Positions 53,689 through 63,539 of a DNA stretch of 64,000 nucleotides are shown piece by piece. Location: positions 1,869,456 to 1,933,455 of the forward strand of contig JAHNZQ020003149.1 in assembly GCA_019155205.2 (NCBI GenBank), in the 5' to 3' direction. Within the stretch, counting starts at the first letter, position 1, and the number at the start of each line of letters is the position of its first letter. The notes under the pieces are model-generated. The model was not told where the DNA came from. It made no database searches and saw nothing but the letters and a program-made list of their open reading frames with translations. Both the position numbers and the translations under genes were made by a program. The stretch comes from Gracilaria vermiculophylla. Its lineage: Eukaryota; Rhodophyta; Florideophyceae; Gracilariales; Gracilariaceae.

Positions 53689-55101
53689 ATGCCATCCGAC
53701 GACCCGACGCCGTCGCCGCCGCCGCCAGACGCTTCGCCGCCACCGCAGCCGCCGCCGCCGGATGCGTCGCCGTCACCCGCGCCGCCGCGCCCTTTCCCAC
53801 CCACCCCGGTAAGCCCCGCCTCCGTGCTCATCAAGCAGCCGCTGGAGATAGGAACCAAAGCGCCCTGCAGGTGGCGCAACAGCGATTTCCACGAGTGCGA
53901 AATCCTCAACAGACGGCAGAAGCCCGGCACCGACGTGTACGAGTACTACGTGCACTACTCGTCCTTCAACCGTCGCTTGGATGAGTGGGTCACTTTTGAT
54001 CGCTTCGACCGCGCGGCGCTCGTCAAGTGTGCCGCGCGCCAGCGCGCCAGGAAGGCCGCTAGCGAGCGTGCCCAAATCGCGAGTCGCGCCAAGAGCGAGC
54101 GCAAGCGTAAGGACGGAAAGAAGCGAAAGTCCGCCTCCTTAGACGCCCCTACCAGTCTCAACAAGGCTGCTGACCCCGCTCAACTGGAGGACAGAAAGGA
54201 CGACCACACCAAGATCAAAAACATTCAGACCATCGTGCTGGGGCCTTGGGCCATTGATACCTGGTACTATTCACCTTTCCCCCCAGAGTACTCGGCTTAT
54301 TCCACGCTCTACTTTTGCGAGTTTTGTCTCAAGTTCGTCAGAAGCCAAGGTGCCCTAAATAGGCATTGCAACCGCTGTACGTTTCGACACCCGCCTGGCG
54401 TTGAGATATACCGCAAGGACAACATCTCTATGTTTGAGGTTGACGGCGCCACCAATCGCATTTATTGTCAGAATCTCTGTTACATTGCAAAGCTCTTCCT
54501 GGACCATAAGACGCTCTTTTTTGACGTGGATCCCTTTTGGTTCTACATCATGTGTGAGGTCGACCAGCGCGGGGCGCACATTGTTGGCTATTTTTCCAAA
54601 GAAAAGTATAGCGAGGAGGACTTTAACGTTGCATGTATTTTAACTCTGCCTCCTTATCAGCGAAAGGGCTACGGCAAGTTTCTCATCTCTTTCTCATATG
54701 AGCTCAGCAAGCTAGAGAATTTGGTTGGTTCTCCTGAGAAGCCGCTCAGTGATCTCGGATTACTGGGCTACAGAAGTTATTGGTCTCAGGTTCTGGTGGA
54801 TCTTTTGCGCAACGAGAAGAGCAGCGCCATAACTATCTACGAAATATCTGAGAAGACAATGATGAACACCGAAGACATTGTCGGTACATTGCAAGCGCTC
54901 AGTTTGATCCAGTATTATGAAGGCCAGCACATTATCGACATGCGACGCATCAATAACATGAAGATGGGCAATAGAGGTCTACCATGTGACCCTGCTTGCA
55001 TTCGCTGGACGCCACACACCATCGGACCTGGCGTGCAAATACCCGCAAATGGGACGAGTGGCCCGATCACAACGCGTTTGGGCACTGGCCGCCGTCGCTG
55101 A
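53689..55101 (+). CDS. KAT5: MYST histone acetyltransferase, Esa1/Tip60 (KAT5) type
   Basis: 470 residues from ATG 53689 (MPSDDPTPSPPPP); an in-frame ATG at 53635 would add 18. After a Pro-rich leader comes a chromo-barrel domain (about 60-120; YEYYVHYSSFNRRLDEWVTF), then the MYST domain: C2HC zinc finger FCEFCLKFVRSQGALNRHCN (about 208-230), FLDHKTLFFDVDPFW with the autoacetylated Lys, the active-site Cys in ACILTLPPYQ, acetyl-CoA loop QRKGYGKF (about 324-331) and catalytic Glu in SYELSK. GPWAIDTWYYSPFPPEYS is typical of Esa1/Tip60. This is the NuA4 catalytic subunit family, acetylating H4 and H2A in the nucleus. All key residues are present. Confidence 0.95.
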   Translation: MPSDDPTPSPPPPDASPPPQPPPPDASPSPAPPRPFPPTPVSPASVLIKQPLEIGTKAPCRWRNSDFHECEILNRRQKPGTDVYEYYVHYSSFNRRLDEWVTFDRFDRAALVKCAARQRARKAASERAQIASRAKSERKRKDGKKRKSASLDAPTSLNKAADPAQLEDRKDDHTKIKNIQTIVLGPWAIDTWYYSPFPPEYSAYSTLYFCEFCLKFVRSQGALNRHCNRCTFRHPPGVEIYRKDNISMFEVDGATNRIYCQNLCYIAKLFLDHKTLFFDVDPFWFYIMCEVDQRGAHIVGYFSKEKYSEEDFNVACILTLPPYQRKGYGKFLISFSYELSKLENLVGSPEKPLSDLGLLGYRSYWSQVLVDLLRNEKSSAITIYEISEKTMMNTEDIVGTLQALSLIQYYEGQHIIDMRRINNMKMGNRGLPCDPACIRWTPHTIGPGVQIPANGTSGPITTRLGTGRRR

Positions 55102-56504
55102 GACGGTATAAGCTGCTGCTTCCAGCTGCATCAAATGATCCTTTCTTAACCTAATAGCTAGTAGTCGGTAGTCATAACCCAAGGTTGTCTTCTCGACGGC
55201 TGCATGTAAATATTTGTATTTAAGTCTCCGTACCTAAGGAGTTGGCTCTTTTCTTTTGAGCTTGTTTCTTATTTTTAGATGAAGTGCAAGAAGAAATCAC
55301 TTTAGCCTATCCTTTGGTGCTCTCTTTATAGAGTTGATCAGGAAGACGGATGAAAGTCAGTGAGGGCCTTCAGTATCTAATGGGGAATGCCTACTTGAAT
55401 AGTCGGACTGCGAAGCTTACCATCGTGATGTGTTTCGGGAGAGAGCTAAGGCTAAGAATATGCAGATATGATTTACTCGGGAAAGTCGTCTCTCCGCTCA
55501 CCAAAACTGTGCGCAGTACTTGGGCTATCTCTGATGAACAAAGTCCATCCTTTTCTCGCCAACAAGGGCCTCCTCCCTCTAAATCTGTCGATGACTCTGA
55601 GCATTAATTGGGGACGATCGCACCGTGCACACGCATCTGTGCGGGGAACTCAACCCATACGTTGATAATATCTACACACACTCGATTTTCGCGGCATACC
55701 AGCTTCGATACCGATATCTTTATTGCAGTCTAGTTTTGACGCATCACTATTATCATAGAATGTCACTGATGGAAAGCCTTTCTTGCTTCTACTGGAGGTC
55801 GAAGAATTCTAATTGCTCTTCCAGAATCACTTTTTGCGCAAGTGTTTATCATTGGACAAGAAGAACAGTGGTGATGGATTATGTAGTTTCAGAAGCAATG
55901 GAAAGCTGCCCACAGAGCCAAGACCATGTGAGTGGTTTTGGGTCAACTTCCTCAAGACAGTGTTCCCCTACACAAATACCGATTCGTACAATCCTAAATT
56001 TCCATGCATGGTGACTGCAATATCGGTTTCAATGATGAAGAACCTCAAGTTTGCACGAGTCATAGCAAAGGGCCCGTATCATGCAACCGACCATCAAACG
56101 CATACGCTTAGAGTTTTCTTCTTTCATTGTCAAAACAATCACGTCGTGTCCTTGTGTTTGACCTATACGACATCGACAGAACAGATCCAGCGGTGCGTGA
56201 ACTCATGATCTTGAATACGTCGAACTGAAACAACTCGCGCATTCCGCACCATTTAGACCCAGTTTCGAATGTCGATACCTCTAGTCGCGTGGTAAAACTT
56301 TGAAAGCCTAGCATGTTTGCAATTCCCACAACCCCTATCGCTGAAACACTGCACCGGATAGAGTCTTTTCGAATGGTCTTGTCATCCACAGCAAGTCGCA
56401 GTTTCCTCGCCCAGAAGAAATTCCCTTCAAAACATAGAATCGCAAAAATGTACGTATTACACAGTTTCGAACAAAAAGGAGAAGAGGAAGCCTGCATTTT
56501 GCTT
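55102..56504. other. Convergent intergenic region, no supported gene
   Basis: Several short overlapping frames on both strands (for example 55813-56208 and 56108-56590), none with a family motif. The minus-strand frame at 56108-56590 overlaps the DCP2 3' end in another phase and is treated as a shadow. Confidence 0.45.
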
Positions 56505-57929
56505 TCAAGGAGGGCTTTTCGCACGCATAACCGCCCGAATAGCGTCGCGATTGAAGCTAAATGTCTCGATTGGACGAGCCTTCTTGACAAGATTAGTGAT
56601 AGTGGAGGCGCGTCTCAAACGTTGCTGTGATTCTTCGAGATCAAAAAACAGGTTCTTCGCGGGCATCTGTACGGCCTGAGCTTCACGCAATTCTTCCTTC
56701 GTGAAGTCTTTGCTCGTCACGTAGGGCACAGGCCAAAACTCGTCTTTCAAGCCCTTTTCCGCAGTGATTCGATCAGTTTCTAGAACGTAACGGTGAAACA
56801 ACTGCCTTCTTTCCGAATCACTTAGTGTTGTACCACCTATTGTACCAAAGGTGGCCATGTTGCGAAGAGCTTCTTGCAGAGCAGCGTCTTTGCGAGCTTT
56901 TCGACTACTCCCCCTGGAATCAGAAGTATTATTTGCCTTGGGTTTGGTGGTTTTTCGTTTCGGCGGTGTCTTCTTCTTCTGGCCGTTACCATTCTCTAAA
57001 TGCTCTTTGCAAATAGGATTCCCTCTCTCGCTCTCGACAGTCGGCTTGCTTTCCTTTGCTTTTCGCCTGAGAGCGAGATGATCTTTGCCGTTGGAGAGTT
57101 GATGTAGCTCAAGATTTGGCATGGACTTGGACATGTCTCTGATAGCCTTCTGCCTTCGCGATACCCATGCTTTCAGTCGCTTGGAGAACGCAGCAACTCC
57201 GTTTTGCGAAAAGAGCTTTCCCTTTTCTCGATTTGGCGACGTCTTTGCCTCAGCCTCAGCTTGCTTATTGAGCATCTTTGCAGCCTTTGGTGAATCGGGA
57301 AGCGCGGATAACGAGACCCACTGAATATCAGAGATCTCTTTTCTTGTTTGTGTTTCGAACTCAGTGTTTTCTGGAATATTGGTGACGATAAATATTCGGC
57401 ACGGCCTGCCGCTTGATAGTGAGTCCAGATAGTCTGTGTTTTCATTGATGTACGGAGACATATCGAAACCTGTCTCCTCTAGCACTTCTCGCACAGCGGC
57501 GTCCATTTCTGATTCATCTTTGGAGAGCTTACCTTTCGGAAATCCCCAGCGAGCAGTGGGTCCCCAACCTCGCACAAGCAAAACCTTGTCCATGCGCGGG
57601 TTAAGAAGTGCCGCGCCGCACGTAGGAACCTCTTGCTTGTACGACTGGAACTGCGATACGAGACGGTCCACGTCGTTTCGATACTGCTTTAGCAACGACG
57701 TGTGGTCAAAGAGCCGTGCGGCAAAATGCTTGAGCGGTAAACGCGGCAAGGAACGGTTGTTATCGCGGTAGAAATCATCGTAAAACCAATGAGCTGATTC
57801 AATAGCGAAAAACAGACGTTCAAATGACTCGTACTCGCCGGCAGGCAGGTTGACCAGGAAACGCATGCATAAGTCATCCAAAACCTCCAGTAGCTGGGGC
57901 GAACTGGTGGATTTCTTAGTGGCGGACAT
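56505..57929 (-). CDS. DCP2: DCP2-type mRNA decapping enzyme (Nudix)
   Basis: 474 residues from ATG 57929 (MSATKKSTSSPQ). The N-terminal DCP2 Box A domain occupies about 10-95 (LEVLDDLCMRFLVNLPAGEY; ESAHWFYDDFYRD). The Nudix fold follows at about 100-230 with a canonical Nudix box at 133-155: GKLSKDE and then REVLEETGF, with WGFPKGK before it. It removes the m7G cap from mRNA in 5'-to-3' decay. The C-terminal tail is basic and low-complexity (KKKTPPKRKTTKPKA). The frame stays open upstream to an ATG at 58277 with a hydrophobic start, but DCP2 is cytosolic and Box A begins right after 57929, so the shorter form is preferred. Confidence 0.93.
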   Translation of the reverse strand: MSATKKSTSSPQLLEVLDDLCMRFLVNLPAGEYESFERLFFAIESAHWFYDDFYRDNNRSLPRLPLKHFAARLFDHTSLLKQYRNDVDRLVSQFQSYKQEVPTCGAALLNPRMDKVLLVRGWGPTARWGFPKGKLSKDESEMDAAVREVLEETGFDMSPYINENTDYLDSLSSGRPCRIFIVTNIPENTEFETQTRKEISDIQWVSLSALPDSPKAAKMLNKQAEAEAKTSPNREKGKLFSQNGVAAFSKRLKAWVSRRQKAIRDMSKSMPNLELHQLSNGKDHLALRRKAKESKPTVESERGNPICKEHLENGNGQKKKTPPKRKTTKPKANNTSDSRGSSRKARKDAALQEALRNMATFGTIGGTTLSDSERRQLFHRYVLETDRITAEKGLKDEFWPVPYVTSKDFTKEELREAQAVQMPAKNLFFDLEESQQRLRRASTITNLVKKARPIETFSFNRDAIRAVMRAKSPP

Positions 57930-58919
57930 GTTTCCACTAACGAGAGAGGCAGGCATAGGGTGCAGTCGCGATGAAACAAAGAGCGCCTTCGAGCCGGGAT
58001 AGAGCAGCGATGGGTCGTGGAACAGGCTTGGAATGGGGCGCAAGCGACACGTAATGGCGCGGGTGTGACAACCAGTGGAAGAAAGGGCGATGGGGGTCTC
58101 GTAGTAACGTCGAGAAGATTGCTGCGAAGCAGTTTGATGGTGGCGGCGTGTAGGCAGAGGCGAGGAAGAGGAAGAGTGGCAATGCAAAGAGCAGTACGCG
58201 TCGCCACGAAATGGTGTGAGTGTGATGTTCCACAAGAAGAGCGCTACGAGAAGCGTGGTTGGCGCACTAAGTCGCACAAGATTGCCAAGTCAAAGGGCAC
58301 CAACCTCAGACGCGTGGCCTGTGTGATTGTTGTGCCCTGCAGACGTCACGCGCCGGTGCTGTGACCGCCTGACGCCCGAAACTCTAAAATTTTCTAATCG
58401 TTGCCATCCCCCTCTCTCCGCCAACCCCCCAGGAATCTTTCGAATGCGCCCCCTCCACGCACAACTGATGCTCCGCTCCCCGAAGCAGGGTCACAAGGTC
58501 AACAGATACCATAAGGTGCCCCTGAGACATTGAATGCGTACGCAATTCGATTTGCGCCATATCTTCTCCTTTCCACAACACCAACTGCTTTCCCGATCAT
58601 CTGCTCGATTTTTCAACCTCCCGCCCGTCCTCCTACCTACACAACCGTCGAGAACTCTTTCTGTGTTCACCATGATATATCATCGTCTAGCGCGCTTTGA
58701 ATATGTTGAGCCGCTTGGTGTCTGCGTCCACAACAAGGAGAATCATTGGCTAACGTGTCCTTTACACACATCTCGCCTAAACTCCATCCCACTCACATTA
58801 TCAACTCCTTCTGCCACAACTTAAACCTCGCTAAAATGCGTTTATGTTAGTTACAGTACCAGTTGACAGATTTTGGCTTTTTAACGCCGCTGCTTTGTCC
58901 ATCGCATTAATACACATGC
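57930..58919. other. DCP2 upstream region; no other gene recognised
   Basis: Contains the open upstream extension of the DCP2 frame (to 58277) and short unrelated frames. Nothing else supported. Confidence 0.45.
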
Positions 58920-59819
58920 ATGTCTGCGCTTTTTCGTGGCCTTGGCTGTTTATTTCGCCAGCTGAAATTCATCGCTCCGAAGGCGGATATGTCCAGAAAC
59001 ACGATCGCAATCACTGGTCCAACCGTTCGCAGAATCGGATATCAAACAGCATTGCGTCTGGCCGAATATGGAAACAAATTTGTACTTGTTGGTCGCAACC
59101 CAACCAACACTTATCAAGCAGCGGAATCTATTCGTCGAACTTACTCTTTTGCTGACATAGACCAGGTGCCGTTCGATCTCTCTGGTATTGCTTCTATCAC
59201 AACCTGAGCGAAGACGCTCAAGTCTATAGTGTTGGCTGAACGGGGTCTTCTGATTTGTAATGCGAGCTTACATCTGGGGTCGAAATGACGGAACAAGGAT
59301 TCGAAAAGACCTTGTTTGTGCCCTTGGTCATCTCAAATTGATGCACATGCTGCAACCAAAGCGTGTCGTTTGGTCGACTGGTGACATTTATGTCATTTCT
59401 AATGGCACACCAAATTCTTCTACACCGGTCGGTGGCGCACAAGCACATGCACGGGCGAGTCATGCGAGGCCATGGCTGGCTCGCGATTTGAAAAGGCGCA
59501 ACGAAGAGAGTGGCCTTTCAATGGAGGTCCTGTGTGTACACTCTGGAGTAGCCAATTCAAACTTTTCAATGGCTCCGAATTTCATGAATAAAGTCGCTGG
59601 AATTATTATGCTCTCCGTTTGGTATGAGGCCGAATCATAGGTGCGGGCTGCAAGGTTAAAACCGGAAGATCTTCATTAGGTTGAAACCTTGTCATACTAT
59701 GACAGCAAACGAGGATGGGTCACTCTTTCGCAGAATGATCCAACCATGGACGGTGAAAATGCAAAGCTCCTATTTCAGGAATGTGATGAGGTGTGCAATA
59801 TTTCAAGGACATTGAGGTA
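58920..59819 (+). pseudogene. Short-chain dehydrogenase/reductase (retinol dehydrogenase-like) pseudogene
   Basis: The first frame (58920-59207) reads NTIAITGPTVRRIGYQTALR then LAEYGNKFVLVGRN, a Rossmann nucleotide-binding start of the TGxxxGIG type in which the first Gly after the gap is worn (TVRRIG). After a stop at 59205-59207, other frames carry TEQGFEKTLFV ('xxDGxExxFxxN') and STGDIYVISNGT (like 'RIVxVSSxxH'). NDPTMDGENAKLLFQECDEV near 59730 resembles the family C-terminus. Multiple stops and shifts and no recognisable YxxxK motif indicate a dead gene. Confidence 0.65.
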
Positions 59820-61196
59820 GATTCGCCGTCTTCTTAATTGGAACTGCAGATGCCACCTATCTAGATGTCACACCATGATATTATACTACTCTAGCAGTTA
59901 GATTGACGTCTGACTCCCAGCAATCATTTTAAAAAACGTGCGTCTTGTTAAGCCATAATTTTCATCACCAGACGAATCGTTTTCCCGAGAACGGAATTGG
60001 GCTTTACAGTGCAGTGGAGCAAATCGTTAAACAGCAGAACACAAACATTCCAATCAAGCAACTCTCCAGGTATTGCGCCCACAAAAGCACCATAAGTGTC
60101 CGCGACCTGAAGATGATGATTCATTTCCCGTTCTTCAATTGAAACTATGGGGCTTTCTCTTGGCCTTCATTTGAAAGAAAAGCATGTGACAGCCGATTTC
60201 TTGGTTATCATTCTTCTTTTTCTTTCATAAGAACGCTGTACTATAATTTGCATGATACTTCAGCATAGACCTAACGTATCTATAGATGTTCTTTTTTCCA
60301 CTAGATATACAAGATCAATTCCACATAGAAAGAGAGGGACCGTTAGATCTTCCCAATGAAACTGATTTATGTAAAGCTCGTACGCCTTCCTACGGGCAGA
60401 GTGTTGTCAGGGCTGTTCTTATCGTCCGGCTCTACTTTCAGATGGTTACCAGAATTGCAAGGACGACGCGACCCGCAACTGCGACGACGATGTCGCCGCT
60501 GCGTCGATTGTAGTGACACTTGCCATGGCAGTACTGTAGCTCCCCCGCTGACGCCCGTTGTCACCTGTCTGATGACTCCGACGCCGCTCAAACCCATTCC
60601 CGTTCGATCGCCACCACCATCCTCAATTGCCAGAACGTTGCCGCCCTCGCAAACCACAACCCGCGTGATCTAGCTTCCTGCGTTCACGCTGACTCCAATG
60701 CCGTTGCTATCCGTGGGCATCCCCGTCAAAACGCCGCCGATACCGAGCGCCACCCCGTGAAAACAGCGCCCACTGCCTAGTACCACCTGATCGATGCCAC
60801 TGCCGATTGCAGTCACCTCACTGCACTCCTGATCTCGTTCACAAGAAATTGGATCTGGAGTTCTTGGGCTCATTCGCAAACAACGTGCTTCTATGCATGT
60901 CAGGCAGCTGTTCAAGTATCGAGTACGATGTGATGTTTCTCGGCCCACCATCTTCCGCAATCCTTTCCCAGAGAAACCATTGGAGAAGAAAACTTCTAAG
61001 CAAGAATTGTGCATTAAGCCGGTTATAGATAACGTCAACTCGTTTCTTACCACCACCGACACATGCATCCTTTCACATCATATCTTTCAGTGTCTGCATT
61101 GACATTACGGAAATTTTCATTGCGCTTGATGGAGGTCATTTGTTCATCAAGTCGTTCATTCACGAATAAGTGAACTCTGCAATAGTTCCCAACGCA
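59820..61196. other. Intergenic, with a Pro/Thr-rich degenerate repeat region
   Basis: No supported gene. From about 60540 to 60790 the plus strand encodes Pro/Thr-rich runs (TPTPLKPIPVRSPPP; TPMPLLSVGIPV) in shifting frames, which looks like a decayed tandem repeat. Frames on both strands are short. Confidence 0.35.
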
Positions 61197-62981
61197 TTAC
61201 AACTCGTCTTCATTATGCCAGTTTACCCTCGCCGAGCTTGCACGAAGTGTCTCACGAAGCCATCGCTCAAGGGCCCCACGGATGCCCATAGCGCACAGCC
61301 CTGTTGCCTCTACACGCCGACAAGCCGCCTCAGCGTGACGCAGCAGCGTCTCCCTGCGTCGCACATCACTGAAATCAATTAACCTCATGTTCTGCACCCA
61401 CACAGACCGCTCCGTACCTGCCGTCCTCGCCAATGCTGCCAAAGACGAAGGTATCGCGCGAACAAGTGCGATAGTCGCGAAGCGATCAACCACACCTATG
61501 CTTCGCAAGCTGCCCGGCAACGGTATGTCCTTTAGTTCCGCAAAAACGGCGGCGCTCATGGCCAATACGCGCACATTCTTGACTGCTTTCGTGATACAAG
61601 CAGCCACCCGCGCCACAGCTCGTGCATCCTGCGGGTTGCTGGTCGAAGGCGCCATCGCTAACAGTGTATCGATTTGGGTGGTGCCGTGTTGCCCGCAGAG
61701 GACTTCGTCCACGAACTGATGCAGCAGTGTGCCATTCGCAAACATCAGCTCCTTTGCCGCGGACGCACCTTCTATGATCACGGTGAGCGCACCGTGTCCT
61801 TCACTCGGCTCCACCCACCGTGGTGCCAAAGGCGCCCACTCCGCACTGCACGCCCGCCTTTGCAACCACTCATTCACCCACATCGTGCGCGCCCCAAAGA
61901 TCGTATCGTCAGCACATCGCGCACCCGGTGCACGCATGCTGAGAGCGTGTTTCTCGCCAAACGGCATACCATCCCTTCGCGACCAAAAGTACATCTGTTC
62001 GCCTTGCTCTGCGCTGAACAGATGAGGTCCATGAGGTAAGTCCTGCCCGCTGCCACGCGTCCAGGTGACGTCGGCTCTAGAACAAGAGTGCATAAGCCGC
62101 CCCCACCCGGAGTAAAAGATAGAATCCGAAAAGTCGTCTACACGAAACAATTGAACGGTATGCGGTGTGCACCCCGATTCTTGTAGGCGTCGTAATGTGC
62201 GCTTGCGCGGGGAAGTAATGCTCACGCACTTGAGACGACGTGCCAAGCACCCCGGCACCATTGTACCGTCTTCTGCGTCCTCAAAACTCAGCTCCGTTAC
62301 CAACGATTGACGGGCCACATGTTGTAAGATAGCGTTCTGATGAGGCCACTGCATAGCACCCAACCGCAACGCGCGCAAACGCGAACCTCCAACTCGCATT
62401 GCCAACAGCAACCCTTGCGCGACATCGTCGGGCATCGCCCTGCTCACACCATGCGGAGAATCGCCGTCCAGCACCAGTTTGTGAGGGTGCAGGGCATGCA
62501 TCATTTGTACCGCCAAGCCGTATAATCTCTTGCAAGATACGGCCACGTTCCAAAAGTCTCGCACATTGTTAGCGTTCTGCCTGTGGCCGTCGTTCATGAG
62601 CGCGCGCAGCACCCGCAGCAATACGTCATCAGGAAGTTGAAGTATCTGCGTGCGTCGAACAGGCAAGAAGCGACGCGGTGCTGAAAAGCGCAGACGATCT
62701 GCCATCCAGTTACCATTGCCGCTGCGTACCATCGCGAGCGTGCGACCAAAACGTATTGCCTCCGCTCGGGAGCCCAAAGATTCGATATCACCGTTAAGAC
62801 GGTTTTGATGCAGTGGAGCGTCAAGATTAAAGGAATCCCTTGGGGGAAGATGCACCAATTCTTCGCGACTATTCGATGAAGGGCCGATACCCCCTTTCCC
62901 ATAGGATAACGACACTGCCAGCGCACGTCTAATAACCCTTTCGAACCGGTAAATATTGCCAAGAGTTACACATATGCGCAT
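61197..62981 (-). CDS. F-box-like protein, 594 aa
   Basis: Single exon. Residues about 112-158 look like an F-box: TQILQLPDDVLLRVLRALMN, then FWNVAVSCKRLYGLAVQ. F-box proteins recruit substrates to SCF ubiquitin ligases. The remaining ~430 residues have scattered Leu-rich stretches (RLRALRLGAMQWP; LKCVSITSP; NVRVLAMSAAVF) that might be irregular leucine-rich repeats but no regular period is visible. Start is the first ATG; Met84 or Met93 are alternatives that still keep the F-box. Substrate unknown. Confidence 0.6.
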   Translation of the reverse strand: MRICVTLGNIYRFERVIRRALAVSLSYGKGGIGPSSNSREELVHLPPRDSFNLDAPLHQNRLNGDIESLGSRAEAIRFGRTLAMVRSGNGNWMADRLRFSAPRRFLPVRRTQILQLPDDVLLRVLRALMNDGHRQNANNVRDFWNVAVSCKRLYGLAVQMMHALHPHKLVLDGDSPHGVSRAMPDDVAQGLLLAMRVGGSRLRALRLGAMQWPHQNAILQHVARQSLVTELSFEDAEDGTMVPGCLARRLKCVSITSPRKRTLRRLQESGCTPHTVQLFRVDDFSDSIFYSGWGRLMHSCSRADVTWTRGSGQDLPHGPHLFSAEQGEQMYFWSRRDGMPFGEKHALSMRAPGARCADDTIFGARTMWVNEWLQRRACSAEWAPLAPRWVEPSEGHGALTVIIEGASAAKELMFANGTLLHQFVDEVLCGQHGTTQIDTLLAMAPSTSNPQDARAVARVAACITKAVKNVRVLAMSAAVFAELKDIPLPGSLRSIGVVDRFATIALVRAIPSSLAALARTAGTERSVWVQNMRLIDFSDVRRRETLLRHAEAACRRVEATGLCAMGIRGALERWLRETLRASSARVNWHNEDEL

Positions 62982-63089
62982 CCAATGACATTAAGACAAG
63001 AGCATTGCTCTGGTTGGTGGAGAAGTAACTTCAAGTTTTACTTTAGAGGGCTCGTTCTTTTTTTAAACAGTGCACTGCACTAAGAGCGT

Positions 63090-63240
63090 CCGCAGCGGGA
63101 CACCATAACCGTAACCATAACCATAAATAAGCGATATTTACGGCTCGTTTATGGTTATGGCGGAAAAAATGTGACGCGGCGGGAAGAAAAACCGTAACCG
63201 TAAACGCTGCAAAATACGGTTACGGTTATGGCCGTCATAA
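63090..63240. repeat. Hairpin-forming CCRTAA-motif repeat (MITE-like)
   Basis: CCATAACCGTAACC (63103-63116) is the exact reverse complement of GGTTACGGTTATGG (63219-63232), and CCATAACCATAAA pairs with TTTATGGTTATGG inside. Preceded by AGAGCGTCCGCAGCGGGA, a start reminiscent of Harbinger-type MITEs (impression). Lacks coding capacity. Confidence 0.6.
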
Positions 63241-63539
63241 AGATGTCGAGTTTATGGCAGGACTTCCGACATGCCATAAGCGAATGTGGCCACGTGTCGC
63301 GTACAACTCACGTGTTTCCCAAGACTGCACTCATAAAAAGGTACTGTTTGACAAGCTCGCCCTCTCCTTCGAGTTTGAGCATCCCGCTTCTCCTGTCCCC
63401 TTCGCTTCAGAACGTCAACCGCCGCGTCCACCACGCCGCCTACCGCGCCGCCCATCGACTGCTCCACTGCAGGAGGCCTTTCGACCATTGAATCCCCGCG
63501 ACCCGTTGGGCGAATGCTGCTGTCACCCGGCGCGGTGCA

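Noticed and set aside
57930..58277. Signal-peptide-bearing long form of DCP2
   Set aside because: DCP2 acts in the cytosol, Box A starts just after the internal ATG, and the extension is low-complexity.
63100..63235. Telomeric repeat
   Set aside because: Units are CCATAA/CCGTAA in both orientations within 150 bp, not a CCCTAA array, so a foldback element fits better.
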